A stretch of DNA of 64,000 bases from Mycobacterium sp. ACS1612. GTDB taxonomy: Bacteria; Actinomycetota; Actinomycetes; Mycobacteriales; Mycobacteriaceae. The stretch is taken from the NCBI RefSeq assembly GCF_001667505.1, contig NZ_LZHZ01000067.1, positions 231,975-295,974 of the forward strand, in the 5' to 3' direction. Under the pieces are notes generated by a model. The model saw only the letters and a program-made list of their open reading frames with translations. It was not told where the DNA came from and made no database searches. The translations under genes and the position numbers were made by a program. The stretch's first letter is position 1, and each line of letters opens with the position of its first letter. Positions 34,682 to 44,530 of the stretch are shown piece after piece.

Positions 34682-35325
34682 TCGAGCAGGATTCGCAGCA
34701 GATCGTCGGGGCAGTCGCGCATCAGGTTGTGCGCGCCGTCGAGCAGGTGTGTCGTCCACGAGGGGCCGGTGCGCACCCGCGCGAGCGTTGCGGCGAACGG
34801 CGATTCGCCATCCCACTGGTTGGCGTACACGTAGGCGCGCCGGTGAGACGGAGACAACTCGCCGCTGAGTCGGACCGGTTGCATCAGCGACGCGAGCGGA
34901 TGCGCGGTGGCCCGCGAATCGAAGAACGCCAGCGACGGCACGCCGTATCCCGTGTCGTCGACGGCGGCATACCACGCCCGCTGCTCGTCAGTCGTGAGCG
35001 TCCAGCACGACTCACCGTCGCGGGGCACGAACGCATCCAGATAAACCAGCGAGTTCACTTGCTGCGGAACGCGATCCGCTACCGAGGTGATGACCGTGCC
35101 GCCATAGCTGTGTCCCACGAGCACCGCGTCGGTGACGTCGTGCACGGCCAGTTCCGCCAGCACGTCGGCGATGTGCGTCTCGAGGTTCACCCCCGCGTGC
35201 AGCAGGTGGGCCCGTTCGGCGATACCCGTGAGCGTAATGGCCAGCACCCGATGTCCATGCGAGCGCAGCGCGGTGGCCAGCTCATCGAAGCACCATGCGC
35301 CGTGACATGCTCCGGGAACCATCAC
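34672..35325 (-). CDS. Alpha/beta-hydrolase, methyl-esterase/hydroxynitrile-lyase-like
   Basis: A 217-residue serine hydrolase starting directly at the first strand (MVPGACHGAWCFDEL). Nucleophile Ser is in VGHSYGGTV, and His in LLDGAHNLMRDCPDDLL. The GACHGAW oxyanion region and short lid resemble plant salicylate-methyl-esterase-like enzymes. The start is GTG 35325 or ATG 35322, 7 bp after the FAD monooxygenase stop; a longer natural N-terminus is not available. Same operon as the monooxygenase, so the two may act on one aromatic or ester substrate. Confidence 0.88.
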   Translation of the reverse strand: MMVPGACHGAWCFDELATALRSHGHRVLAITLTGIAERAHLLHAGVNLETHIADVLAELAVHDVTDAVLVGHSYGGTVITSVADRVPQQVNSLVYLDAFVPRDGESCWTLTTDEQRAWYAAVDDTGYGVPSLAFFDSRATAHPLASLMQPVRLSGELSPSHRRAYVYANQWDGESPFAATLARVRTGPSWTTHLLDGAHNLMRDCPDDLLRILLDYS

Positions 35326-35332
35326 TAGGTCG

Positions 35333-36421
35333 TCATGTCCGCGCCGTATCTGCTCGAGTGTCCTTGCGGTACTTGCCTGTTACCCGCGCCAGGTCCTCCG
35401 GTCGCTGGGTGGTGTCGGTGGTGTGCAGTTCGCGATTGGCCGTTAATACGTCGGCGGTCTGGGTGCGACGAATCTGCTCGTAGGCCAAAAGCCCACCGTC
35501 GAAGTCGCGGGCCAACTCGTCGGCCAACACCCGCGCATCGACGATCGCCTGCGAACCACCATTGGCGCCAACGGGATACATCGGATGTGCGGCGTCACCG
35601 AGAAGGGTCACCTGGCCCTGCCCCCACCACGGCAGCACGTCTCGGTCGACCATCGGATACTCGAGCACCGGGTCTGTGCGTCGCACCAGGTCGGCGGCGT
35701 CCAGAAAGCCGAGACGCCAGTGTTCGAGGTGCTCGAGGATTGTGGAACGGTCGCCGGGTCGGTTCCACTTCGCGTCGCCGGGCAGCGGTCCTGGCTTGCT
35801 CTGCGGCATCATCAACACCCAGTTGATCAAGCCGCCCGACGCCGTCGGCGTCCTTGATTCACCTGGCGCCGCGCCCCGAAACATCCGAGTCCCTGACCAC
35901 AACAGCGGGTCCCGCCGGGGGTGCAGTTGTGCGCGCACCGTTGAATGGATGCCATCCGCGCCGACAAGCGCACTGGCCGTGAATTCACCCGCCGACGTGC
36001 TGACCCGCACACCGTCCGCCGTTTCCGTGAAACCGTTCACCGCAGCGCCGGTGCGAACTGCACTGTTGCCCAATCGTTCTCGCAGCGCCGACAGCAACAT
36101 CATCTGCAACGAGCCGCGGTGCACCGAGTACTGCGGATAGCCGTACCCGCCGTCGATTCCGCGCGGCTCGCGGAACAACAGCTCACCGTCGGTGTCGTAG
36201 TAAGTAATCGAGGTGGGCGCGACGGCGCGCCGCTCGAGTTCGTCGCCGAGGCCGAGTCCGTTGAGCACGCTGACCGCGTGCGGCAGCAAGTTGATCCCCA
36301 CGCCCAGCGGCCGCGACTGCGACGCGCGTTCGAAGACCGTCGATCGGATTCCGCGTGCGTGCAGCGTCAGCGCGGCGGTCAGCCCGCCGATGCCGCCGCC
36401 GGCAATCAATACGTCAGTCAT
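35333..36421 (-). CDS. FAD-dependent aromatic monooxygenase (salicylate-hydroxylase-like)
   Basis: A 362-residue group A flavoprotein hydroxylase. The FAD-binding GxGxxG is at VLIAGGGIGGLTAALTL (residues 4-20), the second FAD motif LVGADGIHSTVR is in the middle and the third is LLGDAAHPMYPVGANGG. It uses NAD(P)H and oxygen on a phenol-like or related substrate that cannot be named from sequence. It is divergent from a LysR regulator across a 70-bp AT-rich gap, the usual arrangement for substrate-induced control. Confidence 0.92.
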   Translation of the reverse strand: MTDVLIAGGGIGGLTAALTLHARGIRSTVFERASQSRPLGVGINLLPHAVSVLNGLGLGDELERRAVAPTSITYYDTDGELLFREPRGIDGGYGYPQYSVHRGSLQMMLLSALRERLGNSAVRTGAAVNGFTETADGVRVSTSAGEFTASALVGADGIHSTVRAQLHPRRDPLLWSGTRMFRGAAPGESRTPTASGGLINWVLMMPQSKPGPLPGDAKWNRPGDRSTILEHLEHWRLGFLDAADLVRRTDPVLEYPMVDRDVLPWWGQGQVTLLGDAAHPMYPVGANGGSQAIVDARVLADELARDFDGGLLAYEQIRRTQTADVLTANRELHTTDTTQRPEDLARVTGKYRKDTRADTART

Positions 36422-36491
36422 GCTGCCAGGCTGGCCGCGCCCATTCTATAAGTCCAATATCAATCTGAGCCAGAAACTATAATCATCGCTT

Positions 36492-37370
36492 ATGGAACTG
36501 CGGCAACTCGAGTATCTCGTCGCGGTCGCTGACGAAGCCAACTTCACCCGCGCCGCCGCACGCGTCCACGTCGCCCAGCCCGCTGTCAGCGCCCAGATTC
36601 AACGGATGGAGCGCGAGCTGGGCCAACCGCTGCTCGACCGGTCGCGGCGCACGGTGACGTTGACCGCCGCCGGAGAGGCGGCGCTGCCGTACGCCAGGGC
36701 GGCGCTTGCGGCCGTCACCGACATCCGGGTCGCCATCGACGAGGTGACCCGGTTGGTCCGCGGCAGCGTCACCATCGGCACCGTCACATCGCACAACGTC
36801 GACCTGCCGTCGCTGCTGGCAGATTTCCACGCCGAGCATCCGAACGTCGAAATCACCCTCGGCACAGCAGGTTCCGACGAACTGATCGACAACTTACGCA
36901 CCGGGCAGTTGGACGCGGCGATCGTCTCCGTCGGTCCCGACGAACAGCCGGAAGGGCTGGACATCGAGGTTGTCACCGACGAGCCGATCGTGGCCGCGGT
37001 GTGTCACACCGACGATTTGGCGGCACGCACGACCGTGCGGCTCAAAGATCTGGCGCACCGCCAGCTCATCGCGCTGCCCGCCGGGGCGGGCATTCGGCAT
37101 CAGTTCGACGTCGCGTGCGCCAACGCAGGGGTGACGCCGAGGATCGCGTTCGAGGCAAGCACCCCGCTCGCGCTCGCTGAGCTGGCCGAGCGCGGGCTGG
37201 GTGTGGCGATCGTGCCCGCCTCGGTGCCGCGGGACCGCGACGGGCTGCATGCCCTGCCGATCGTTCCGGAACTGCGCGGCCGGTTGGTGCTGGCATGGCG
37301 GTCGGGCGGTCCGATGAGCCCGGCGGCGCGCGTACTGGTGGAGAAGGCGCGGCGGCTTCTACTCACCTAG
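36492..37370 (+). CDS. LysR-family transcriptional regulator
   Basis: A 292-residue regulator with the typical N-terminal winged helix-turn-helix MELRQLEYLVAVADEANFTR and AQPAVSAQIQRMERELG, followed by a periplasmic-binding-like effector domain. It is encoded back to back with the FAD monooxygenase; the 36422-36491 gap is AT-rich and includes TATAAGTCC and ACTATAATC stretches where LysR boxes and promoters would lie. It probably activates the monooxygenase-hydrolase operon in response to an aromatic effector. Confidence 0.93.
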   Translation: MELRQLEYLVAVADEANFTRAAARVHVAQPAVSAQIQRMERELGQPLLDRSRRTVTLTAAGEAALPYARAALAAVTDIRVAIDEVTRLVRGSVTIGTVTSHNVDLPSLLADFHAEHPNVEITLGTAGSDELIDNLRTGQLDAAIVSVGPDEQPEGLDIEVVTDEPIVAAVCHTDDLAARTTVRLKDLAHRQLIALPAGAGIRHQFDVACANAGVTPRIAFEASTPLALAELAERGLGVAIVPASVPRDRDGLHALPIVPELRGRLVLAWRSGGPMSPAARVLVEKARRLLLT

Positions 37371-37406
37371 CTGCTCGCTGTCGGCGGCGGTGCATAGAGT
37401 AGGGCC

Positions 37407-40136
37407 GTGAGCCCAGCCAGTACCGCCACCGACAAGAAGACGGCGTCCGCGGGCGCCGACCAGAAGCCCACTTTGATGCTGCTGGACGGCAATTCGCTGG
37501 CGTACCGGGCCTTCTACGCGCTGCCCGCGGAGAACTTCAAAACGCAGGGCGGGTTGACCACCAACGCGGTCTACGGCTTCACCGCGATGCTGATCAATCT
37601 GCTGCGCGACGAGCAGCCATCGCACGTCGCCGCCGCCTTCGATGTCTCCCGGCAGACCTTCCGCGTCGAGAAATACCCGGAGTACAAGGCAGGCCGGTCG
37701 TCCACTCCCGACGAGTTCCGCGGCCAGATCGACATCACCAAAGAGGTGCTGGTCGCGCTCGGCATCACCGTGCTGGCCGAACCCGGATTCGAGGCCGACG
37801 ACATCATCGCCACCCTCGCCACCCAGGCCCAGGACGAGGGCTACCGGGTGCTGGTCGTCACCGGTGACCGGGACTCCCTGCAACTGGTCAGCGATGACGT
37901 CACGGTGCTGTACCCCCGCAAGGGCGTCAGCGAGCTGACCCGGTTCACCCCGGAGGCGGTGCTCGACAAGTACGGGTTGACCCCGCAGCAGTATCCGGAC
38001 TTCGCGGCACTGCGCGGAGACCCCAGCGACAACCTGCCCGGCATCCCGGGCGTGGGGGAGAAGACCGCAACCAAGTGGATCGCCGAGTACGGGTCGCTAC
38101 AGGCGCTTGTCGACCAGGTCGACACTGTCAAGGGCAAGGTCGGCGATGCGCTTCGGGCGCATCTGTCCAGCGTGGTGCTCAACCGTGAGCTCACCGACCT
38201 GGTCAAGGATGTGCCGTTGGCGCAGACACCGGACACGCTGCGGATGCAACCGTGGAACCGCGACCAGATTCACCGCCTGTTCGACGACCTGGAGTTCCGG
38301 GTCCTGCGCGACCGGCTGTTCGACACTCTGGCCTCGGCCGATCCGGAGGTCGACCAGGGCTTCGACGTCAAGGGCGGAATGCTGGAGGCCGGCGAACTTG
38401 CGGGCTGGCTTGCCGAACACACCACAGGCAAGCGGTCCGGCATGGCGGTCGTCGGCACACACCTGGCCTTCGACGCTGACGCCACCGCCCTGGCCATCGT
38501 CGCCGCGGACGGCGACGGCCGCTATCTCGACACCGCCACCCTGCACCCCGACGACGAGGCCGCGCTGGCGAAGTGGCTGGCCGACCCGGACCAGCCGAAG
38601 GCGCTGCACGAGGCCAAGCTGGCGATGCACGATCTCGAGGGGCGCGGGTGGAAGCTGGCGGGCGTCACCTCCGACACCGCGCTGGCGGCTTATCTGGTCC
38701 GCCCCGGGCAGCGCAGCTTCGCGCTCGACGATCTGTCGCTTCGCTACCTGAAACGCGAGCTGCGCGCGGATAACCCCGAGCAGCAACAGCTTTCGCTGCT
38801 CGACGACAGCGACGGCGTCGACGATCAGGCCGTTCAAACCGTCATCCTGCGGGCCAGCGCGGTGATGGATCTGGCCGATGCGCTCGACGAGGAACTGGCC
38901 CGGATGGAGTGCTCGTCGCTGCTCGGCGACATGGAATTGCCGGTCCAGCGGGCGCTCGCCGAGATGGAATCAGCGGGTATCGCCGTCGACCTCAAGCAAT
39001 TGGGTGAGCTGCAGAGCGAGTTCGCGGACCTGATTCGTGACGCGGCGGAGGCGGCGTATGCCGTGATCGGCAAGCAGATCAACCTCGGGTCGCCGAAGCA
39101 GCTGCAGGTGGTGCTGTTCGACGAGCTGGAGATGCCGAAGACCAAGCGCACGAAGACCGGTTACACCACGGACGCCGACGCGCTGCAGTCGCTGTTCGAC
39201 AAGACCGGCCACCCGTTCCTGCAGCACCTGCTGGCCCATCGCGACGCCACCAGGCTCAAGGTCACCGTCGACGGGCTGATCAACTCAGTGGCCTCCGACG
39301 GTCGGATCCACACCACGTTCAACCAGACCATCGCGGCCACCGGACGGTTGTCCTCCACGGAGCCGAACCTGCAGAACATTCCGATCCGCACCGAGGCGGG
39401 CCGCCGCATCCGGGACGCGTTCGTGGTCGGCAAGGGCTACCACGAGTTGATGACGGCCGACTACAGCCAGATCGAGATGCGGATCATGGCGCACCTGTCG
39501 AAGGACGCCGGCCTGATCGAGGCGTTCAACACCGGTGAGGACCTGCACTCGTTCGTCGCTTCCAGGGCTTTCTCGGTGCCCATCGACGAGGTCACCGCCG
39601 AACTGCGGCGCCGCGTCAAGGCGATGTCGTACGGCCTGGCCTACGGACTGAGCGCGTATGGACTTGCCGCGCAACTGAAGATCTCCACCGAAGAGGCCAA
39701 GGTGCAGATGGAGCAGTACTTCGACCGCTTCGGTGGGGTGCGCGATTATCTGCGTGACGTGGTCGACCAGGCGCGCAAGGACGGCTACACCTCGACGGTG
39801 TTCGGCAGGCGGCGTTATCTGCCCGAGCTGGACAGCAGCAACCGCAACGTCCGCGAGGCCGCCGAACGCGCGGCGCTCAACGCGCCCATTCAGGGCAGCG
39901 CCGCCGACATCATCAAGGTCGCGATGATCAACGTCGACAAGGCGCTCAAGGAGTCGGGCCTCAAGTCGCGCATGCTGCTGCAGGTGCACGACGAACTGCT
40001 GTTCGAGGTCGCCGAGGGTGAGCACGACGACCTCGAGAAGCTGGTGCGCGAGCAGATGGGCAATGCCTATCCGCTGGACGTGCCGCTCGAGGTCAGCGTG
40101 GGCTTCGGACGAAGCTGGGATGCGGCGGCGCACTGA
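37407..40136 (+). CDS. polA: DNA polymerase I
   Basis: A 909-residue repair and Okazaki-fragment polymerase. The N-terminal 5'-3' exonuclease (about 20-310) has MLLDGNSLAYRAFYALP and EADDIIATLA. The middle domain lacks the DxE exonuclease motif, so proofreading is absent, as in other mycobacterial PolA. The polymerase domain has motif A TADYSQIEMRIMAHLS, motif B region RRRVKAMSYGLAYGLS and motif C QVHDELLFEV. GTG 37407 is the start. The 3' end overlaps the convergent cyclase gene by 44 bp. Confidence 0.98.
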   Translation: MSPASTATDKKTASAGADQKPTLMLLDGNSLAYRAFYALPAENFKTQGGLTTNAVYGFTAMLINLLRDEQPSHVAAAFDVSRQTFRVEKYPEYKAGRSSTPDEFRGQIDITKEVLVALGITVLAEPGFEADDIIATLATQAQDEGYRVLVVTGDRDSLQLVSDDVTVLYPRKGVSELTRFTPEAVLDKYGLTPQQYPDFAALRGDPSDNLPGIPGVGEKTATKWIAEYGSLQALVDQVDTVKGKVGDALRAHLSSVVLNRELTDLVKDVPLAQTPDTLRMQPWNRDQIHRLFDDLEFRVLRDRLFDTLASADPEVDQGFDVKGGMLEAGELAGWLAEHTTGKRSGMAVVGTHLAFDADATALAIVAADGDGRYLDTATLHPDDEAALAKWLADPDQPKALHEAKLAMHDLEGRGWKLAGVTSDTALAAYLVRPGQRSFALDDLSLRYLKRELRADNPEQQQLSLLDDSDGVDDQAVQTVILRASAVMDLADALDEELARMECSSLLGDMELPVQRALAEMESAGIAVDLKQLGELQSEFADLIRDAAEAAYAVIGKQINLGSPKQLQVVLFDELEMPKTKRTKTGYTTDADALQSLFDKTGHPFLQHLLAHRDATRLKVTVDGLINSVASDGRIHTTFNQTIAATGRLSSTEPNLQNIPIRTEAGRRIRDAFVVGKGYHELMTADYSQIEMRIMAHLSKDAGLIEAFNTGEDLHSFVASRAFSVPIDEVTAELRRRVKAMSYGLAYGLSAYGLAAQLKISTEEAKVQMEQYFDRFGGVRDYLRDVVDQARKDGYTSTVFGRRRYLPELDSSNRNVREAAERAALNAPIQGSAADIIKVAMINVDKALKESGLKSRMLLQVHDELLFEVAEGEHDDLEKLVREQMGNAYPLDVPLEVSVGFGRSWDAAAH

Positions 40137-41697
40137 GCGACGCCTCCCGTCGCCCGGCGGCCAGCGCCAAGTGAGCGAGGCTGCGTAGCAGCCACGGGGT
40201 ATGTCGGGCTACCGCCGCAACGGCGCGGTCCGACCGGCGCATCGTGGAATGCGCGCTGGGAGTGGGCCGCGACGCCAGTTCCGCCTCAGGAGATTCCCGT
40301 ACGCCATCGTTGCGATCAACGGCCAGCAATTGCCATGTGCCGGGGATACCGCGCAATTCGGCAGTGCCGCGATCCCGGAAACTGGTCCCCGAGCCGACGA
40401 CCAGGTCGCGAACCGTGCGGGAGACGAGGATCTCGCTGGCACCGGCGTTGCCCAGTATCCGAGCGGCAATATGAACCGCGATTCCTCCGATGTCGCCCTC
40501 GAACAGTTCGCATTCGCCGGTGTGGATGCCCGCGCGGATCTCGATGCCGAGAGTCTCGGCCTCGGCGCGCACCGCCTCGGCGCAGTGGATCGCTTGAGTC
40601 GGACCATCGAACGTCATGAGGTGACCGTCGCCGGTGCTTTTCACCACTGTGCCGCCGAAGCGTGCGGCCAGTTCAGTGGCGATGTCGTCGAAGCGCTGCA
40701 ACACCGCTCGCCACCGTCCATCGCCGCGCGCGACGGCATGTTGGGTCGAGGCGACCATGTCGGTGAACAGCACGGTGCGCAGGGCGCGGTGCGCGTGCGC
40801 CGGAGCGGCATGGGTGCCGGTCAGGAACTCCTCGAGTGCCGACAGGATCCGGTCGGGCTCGGTGAACCAGGGAGCGTGGTCAATGCCCTCGACCTCCAGC
40901 AGGCGGGCGCCGGGGATGTGATCGGCGAGGTAGCGACCGCACTGCACCGGCACCCCCGGGTCGTGGGTGGCGTGAATGATGAGCGACGGGGCGGTCACCG
41001 TCGGCAGGATCGGTCGAATATCGATGCGAAGCAGGGATTCGAGCGCGGCTCGGACCATCCCGGGGCTCGCGCTCATCCGCTCGAACATCGCCAGTTGACG
41101 CACCGACTTGATCGATGGGAATGCGGTGCCTGCGGTTCGGCCGTCGCCCCAGCTCGACGTGGCCGCGCGTCCGAACTCCTGGACGCGCGCGATCTGCGCA
41201 ACCGTCGGGATGTACTCCTTGCTCAGGTCTTCGTCCGCCGCGGCAATCAGCCGCCGATGCACCTCGACCGGGTCGCGGTGCAGATCGTCCCACTCGGTGG
41301 CCATGAACGGATACGAGCCGTAGACGACCAGCGCTCGGGTCCGCTCGGGTCGTTTGGCCGCGAAGACCACTGATGCGGTGCCGCCCTCGCTCATCCCGAA
41401 GACGACGGCCGATTCGAAGCCGACGGCGTCCATGACGGCTTCGATCTCGTCGGCCCGCTCGTCGAGCGTCCGGACCCTCGGAATCGGGTCGGATAACCCC
41501 AGTCCGGCCTTGTCGAACACCGCGATTCGACAAAACGCGCCCAACTGTTCGAAGAACGACTTGTATTCGGGCAGCAACCAGAACAGCTCGATGTGGCCGA
41601 CCAATGGCCCGACGAACACGAGCTGGACCGGCCCGTCGCCGAAAATCTGATACGCCAGACTGAGGTCACCGCAGGGTGCGTAGAGCGTGTCCCCCAC
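40093..41697 (-). CDS. Alpha/beta-hydrolase fused to a class III cyclase domain
   Basis: A 534-residue two-domain protein. Residues about 1-285 are an alpha/beta hydrolase with nucleophile Ser in FGMSEGGTA, Asp in ATHDPGVP and His in GIDHAPWF. Residues about 300-470 are a class III nucleotidyl cyclase domain: VLFTDMVAST gives the first metal Asp and KSTGDGHLMTF a Lys and the second Asp. In the last motif, IAVHIAARI, the usual adenine-binding Asp and catalytic Asn are Ile and His, while Arg is kept, so activity and base specificity are unsure. About 60 Pro/Ser/Arg-rich residues follow. Start at 41697. It overlaps polA by 44 bp. Confidence 0.9.
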   Translation of the reverse strand: MGDTLYAPCGDLSLAYQIFGDGPVQLVFVGPLVGHIELFWLLPEYKSFFEQLGAFCRIAVFDKAGLGLSDPIPRVRTLDERADEIEAVMDAVGFESAVVFGMSEGGTASVVFAAKRPERTRALVVYGSYPFMATEWDDLHRDPVEVHRRLIAAADEDLSKEYIPTVAQIARVQEFGRAATSSWGDGRTAGTAFPSIKSVRQLAMFERMSASPGMVRAALESLLRIDIRPILPTVTAPSLIIHATHDPGVPVQCGRYLADHIPGARLLEVEGIDHAPWFTEPDRILSALEEFLTGTHAAPAHAHRALRTVLFTDMVASTQHAVARGDGRWRAVLQRFDDIATELAARFGGTVVKSTGDGHLMTFDGPTQAIHCAEAVRAEAETLGIEIRAGIHTGECELFEGDIGGIAVHIAARILGNAGASEILVSRTVRDLVVGSGTSFRDRGTAELRGIPGTWQLLAVDRNDGVRESPEAELASRPTPSAHSTMRRSDRAVAAVARHTPWLLRSLAHLALAAGRREASLSAPPHPSFVRSPR

Positions 41698-41729
41698 GAA
41701 TCGAGCGTAACTGACGTCGGCGCTTATTC

Positions 41730-42890
41730 TCAGCGGTTGACGTACCCGGCGAGCGCCTGCAGGACCGGCGCCGCCGCCCGGGCCGCGTACAGGCGGTAGG
41801 CCTCCTCGTTCTGCAGTTCGAACACCCGCTGGTCACCGAAGCCGCGATCGATCCGGTCCCGCACGAAGGCCAGCTCCACCACCTGGTGTGCGAATCGTTT
41901 GGCCGCCTTACCCGCGGGCCTTCCGCCCAGTCGGGTCGCCTCGGCGACCGCGGCCTTGCGGGCTTGCAGCGAGCCGAGCCAGGTGGCCTCGTTCGGGCTC
42001 ACCACACCGGCCGCCACCATTCCCGGCAGCTTGGCGGCGGTGACCCGCTGCTCGCGGCGTCTGCTCTGCACGCCGAGCACGATCACCAGCACGAAGATCG
42101 GCATCATCCAGAACAGGTAGATCCCGAAGTAGGCGCCCGCGCCGATCAGCGACGACCCGTTCCACAGCCCGTGCATGAACACCGCCGCGAGGTAGCCGAG
42201 CGCGATGCAACCGATTCTGGTCACGGTGTTGCGCCGCTGCAGCGCGAAGTAGACGCCGATGCCGAACATCGTGGTGAACAACGAATGCGCGAACGGACCC
42301 ATGATCAGCCGTATCGCTGCGGTGAGCAGCGAATCACCGACCGAGGCACCGCCCGAGATGTAGAGGATGTCCTCCAGCCAGGCGAAGCCCGCGCCGACCA
42401 GGCCGGCGTAGACCAGGCAATCGGTCAGCGAATTCAACTCATTGCGGCGCCTGCCGGTCATCATGAGCAACAGGAACAACCCCTTGGCCGCCTCCTCGGT
42501 CAGCGGCGCCCCGAGGACCACGGAAAACGGGCTGATGTGCTCGGGATCGCCCGGGTTGATCGCCGCCTCGGCGACGATCTGGATCACCGACGCCAGCACC
42601 ACCGCGACGGATGCCCCCCACAGAAACGCAAAGACGAGCAACCGCGGCGGCTCGGGTTCCCACCGGTCAAGCCAAATGTAGGCCAGCACGACGACGGTCA
42701 TCGTGATGCTGGACAGCGTGAACCCGATGGCGGTTCCGACCGGGTTGACCGCGGTCAGGCCGATCACGATCAGTCCGGCGACGGTGCCGAGCAGGATGAT
42801 CACGGCCAGCGGCGCGCCGACCTTGCGCATCTTGCGCCGAAAAGGGGGAGGAAACGCTCGCGGTGGGGGCGGTGCGCCTGCGTAGGACAC
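41730..42890 (-). CDS. PrsW-family intramembrane metalloprotease
   Basis: A 386-residue membrane protein. After a Pro-rich tail come about eight helices with the PrsW motifs: APLTEEAAKG (paired Glu), AGFAWLEDILY, and histidines in GPFAHSLFTTMFG and FMHGLWNGS. In Bacillus PrsW cleaves an anti-sigma factor; many actinobacterial members have no known substrate. The C-terminal about 100 residues are cytoplasmic and helical. The start is GTG 42890. It lies next to, but is transcribed away from, rpsA. Confidence 0.92.
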   Translation of the reverse strand: MSYAGAPPPPRAFPPPFRRKMRKVGAPLAVIILLGTVAGLIVIGLTAVNPVGTAIGFTLSSITMTVVVLAYIWLDRWEPEPPRLLVFAFLWGASVAVVLASVIQIVAEAAINPGDPEHISPFSVVLGAPLTEEAAKGLFLLLMMTGRRRNELNSLTDCLVYAGLVGAGFAWLEDILYISGGASVGDSLLTAAIRLIMGPFAHSLFTTMFGIGVYFALQRRNTVTRIGCIALGYLAAVFMHGLWNGSSLIGAGAYFGIYLFWMMPIFVLVIVLGVQSRRREQRVTAAKLPGMVAAGVVSPNEATWLGSLQARKAAVAEATRLGGRPAGKAAKRFAHQVVELAFVRDRIDRGFGDQRVFELQNEEAYRLYAARAAAPVLQALAGYVNR

Positions 42891-43072
42891 CTGAGCAGCG
42901 TAGCCGTGCGGTGATCATGACTGGCCCACTCTGGAGACCGGGTTTGTCCAGCATGTACACAGTCGAGTAACCTCGACAGGTACCCGGCTGTGGTTTTGCG
43001 ATCTCTGCTGCGGGTGCACAAAACAAAAGTCCTATGTCCCTACGATCAAACCTGTCCGGAGCAACCCACCAC

Positions 43073-44518
43073 ATGCCAAGTCCCTCCGTCACCTCGCCAC
43101 AAGTAGCCGTCAACGACATTGGCTCGAGCGAGGACTTTCTCGCCGCCATCGACAAAACCATCAAATACTTCAACGATGGCGACATCGTCGAGGGAACCAT
43201 CGTCAAGGTTGACCGTGACGAGGTCCTACTCGACATCGGTTACAAGACCGAAGGCGTCATCCCTTCCCGTGAGCTCTCCATCAAGCACGACGTCGACCCC
43301 AACGAGGTCGTCTCCGTCGGCGATGAGGTCGAAGCTCTGGTCCTCACCAAGGAGGACAAGGAAGGCCGCCTGATTCTGTCCAAGAAGCGCGCTCAGTACG
43401 AGCGGGCCTGGGGCACCATCGAAGAGCTCAAAGAGAAGGACGAGGCCGTCAAGGGCACCGTCATCGAGGTCGTCAAGGGCGGCCTGATCCTCGACATCGG
43501 CCTGCGCGGCTTCCTGCCCGCGTCGCTGGTCGAGATGCGTCGCGTCCGCGATCTGCAGCCGTACATCGGCAAGGAGATCGAGGCCAAGATCATCGAGTTG
43601 GACAAGAACCGCAACAACGTGGTGCTCTCCCGCCGCGCCTGGCTGGAGCAGACCCAGTCCGAGGTGCGCAGCGAGTTCCTCAACCAGCTGCAGAAGGGCG
43701 CCATCCGCAAGGGTGTCGTGTCCTCGATCGTCAACTTCGGCGCGTTCGTCGATCTCGGCGGCGTCGACGGCCTGGTGCACGTCTCCGAGCTGTCCTGGAA
43801 GCACATCGACCACCCGTCCGAGGTCGTCCAGGTGGGCGACGAGGTCACCGTCGAGGTGCTCGACGTCGACATGGACCGCGAGCGGGTTTCGTTGTCGCTC
43901 AAGGCCACTCAGGAAGACCCGTGGCGCCACTTCGCCCGCACCCACGCGATCGGCCAGATCGTGCCCGGCAAGGTCACCAAGCTGGTGCCGTTCGGCGCGT
44001 TCGTCCGCGTCGAGGAGGGCATCGAGGGCCTCGTGCACATCTCGGAGCTGTCCGAGCGTCACGTCGAGGTCCCGGATCAGGTGGTCCAGGTCGGCGACGA
44101 CGCGATGGTCAAGGTCATCGACATCGACCTGGAGCGGCGCCGCATCTCGCTGAGCCTCAAGCAGGCCAACGAGGACTACACCGAGGAGTTCGACCCGTCG
44201 AAGTACGGCATGGCCGACAGCTACGACGAGCAGGGCAACTACATCTTCCCCGAGGGCTTCGACGCCGAGACCAACGAATGGCTCGAGGGCTTCGAGAAAC
44301 AGCGTGAAGAGTGGGAGTCCCGCTACGCCGAGGCCGAGCGCCGGCACAAGATGCACACCGCGCAGATGGAGAAGTTCGCCGCTGCCGAGGCCGAAGAGGC
44401 AGCACGGCCGTCGTCTGCAAACGGCGCTTCGCGCGGCGACGAGCCGGCAGCGGGTGGCTCGCTGGCCAGCGACGCCCAGTTGGCGGCGCTGCGGGAGAAG
44501 CTGGCCGGCAGCGCCTAA
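43073..44518 (+). CDS. rpsA: 30S ribosomal protein S1
   Basis: A 481-residue ribosomal protein with four S1 RNA-binding domains (starting near residues 35, 120, 205 and 290; cores such as DGDIVEGTIVKVDRDEVLLD and RKGVVSSIVNFGAFVDLGG). It binds mRNA leaders and tmRNA. The sequence is almost the M. tuberculosis protein, which also starts MPSP and has 481 residues, so ATG 43073 is chosen over ATG 43034; GGAG lies about 10 bases upstream. coaE follows after 12 bp. Variation is confined to the Ala/Ser-rich end. Confidence 0.98.
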   Translation: MPSPSVTSPQVAVNDIGSSEDFLAAIDKTIKYFNDGDIVEGTIVKVDRDEVLLDIGYKTEGVIPSRELSIKHDVDPNEVVSVGDEVEALVLTKEDKEGRLILSKKRAQYERAWGTIEELKEKDEAVKGTVIEVVKGGLILDIGLRGFLPASLVEMRRVRDLQPYIGKEIEAKIIELDKNRNNVVLSRRAWLEQTQSEVRSEFLNQLQKGAIRKGVVSSIVNFGAFVDLGGVDGLVHVSELSWKHIDHPSEVVQVGDEVTVEVLDVDMDRERVSLSLKATQEDPWRHFARTHAIGQIVPGKVTKLVPFGAFVRVEEGIEGLVHISELSERHVEVPDQVVQVGDDAMVKVIDIDLERRRISLSLKQANEDYTEEFDPSKYGMADSYDEQGNYIFPEGFDAETNEWLEGFEKQREEWESRYAEAERRHKMHTAQMEKFAAAEAEEAARPSSANGASRGDEPAAGGSLASDAQLAALREKLAGSA

Positions 44519-44530
44519 CTGGCCTGCTGG

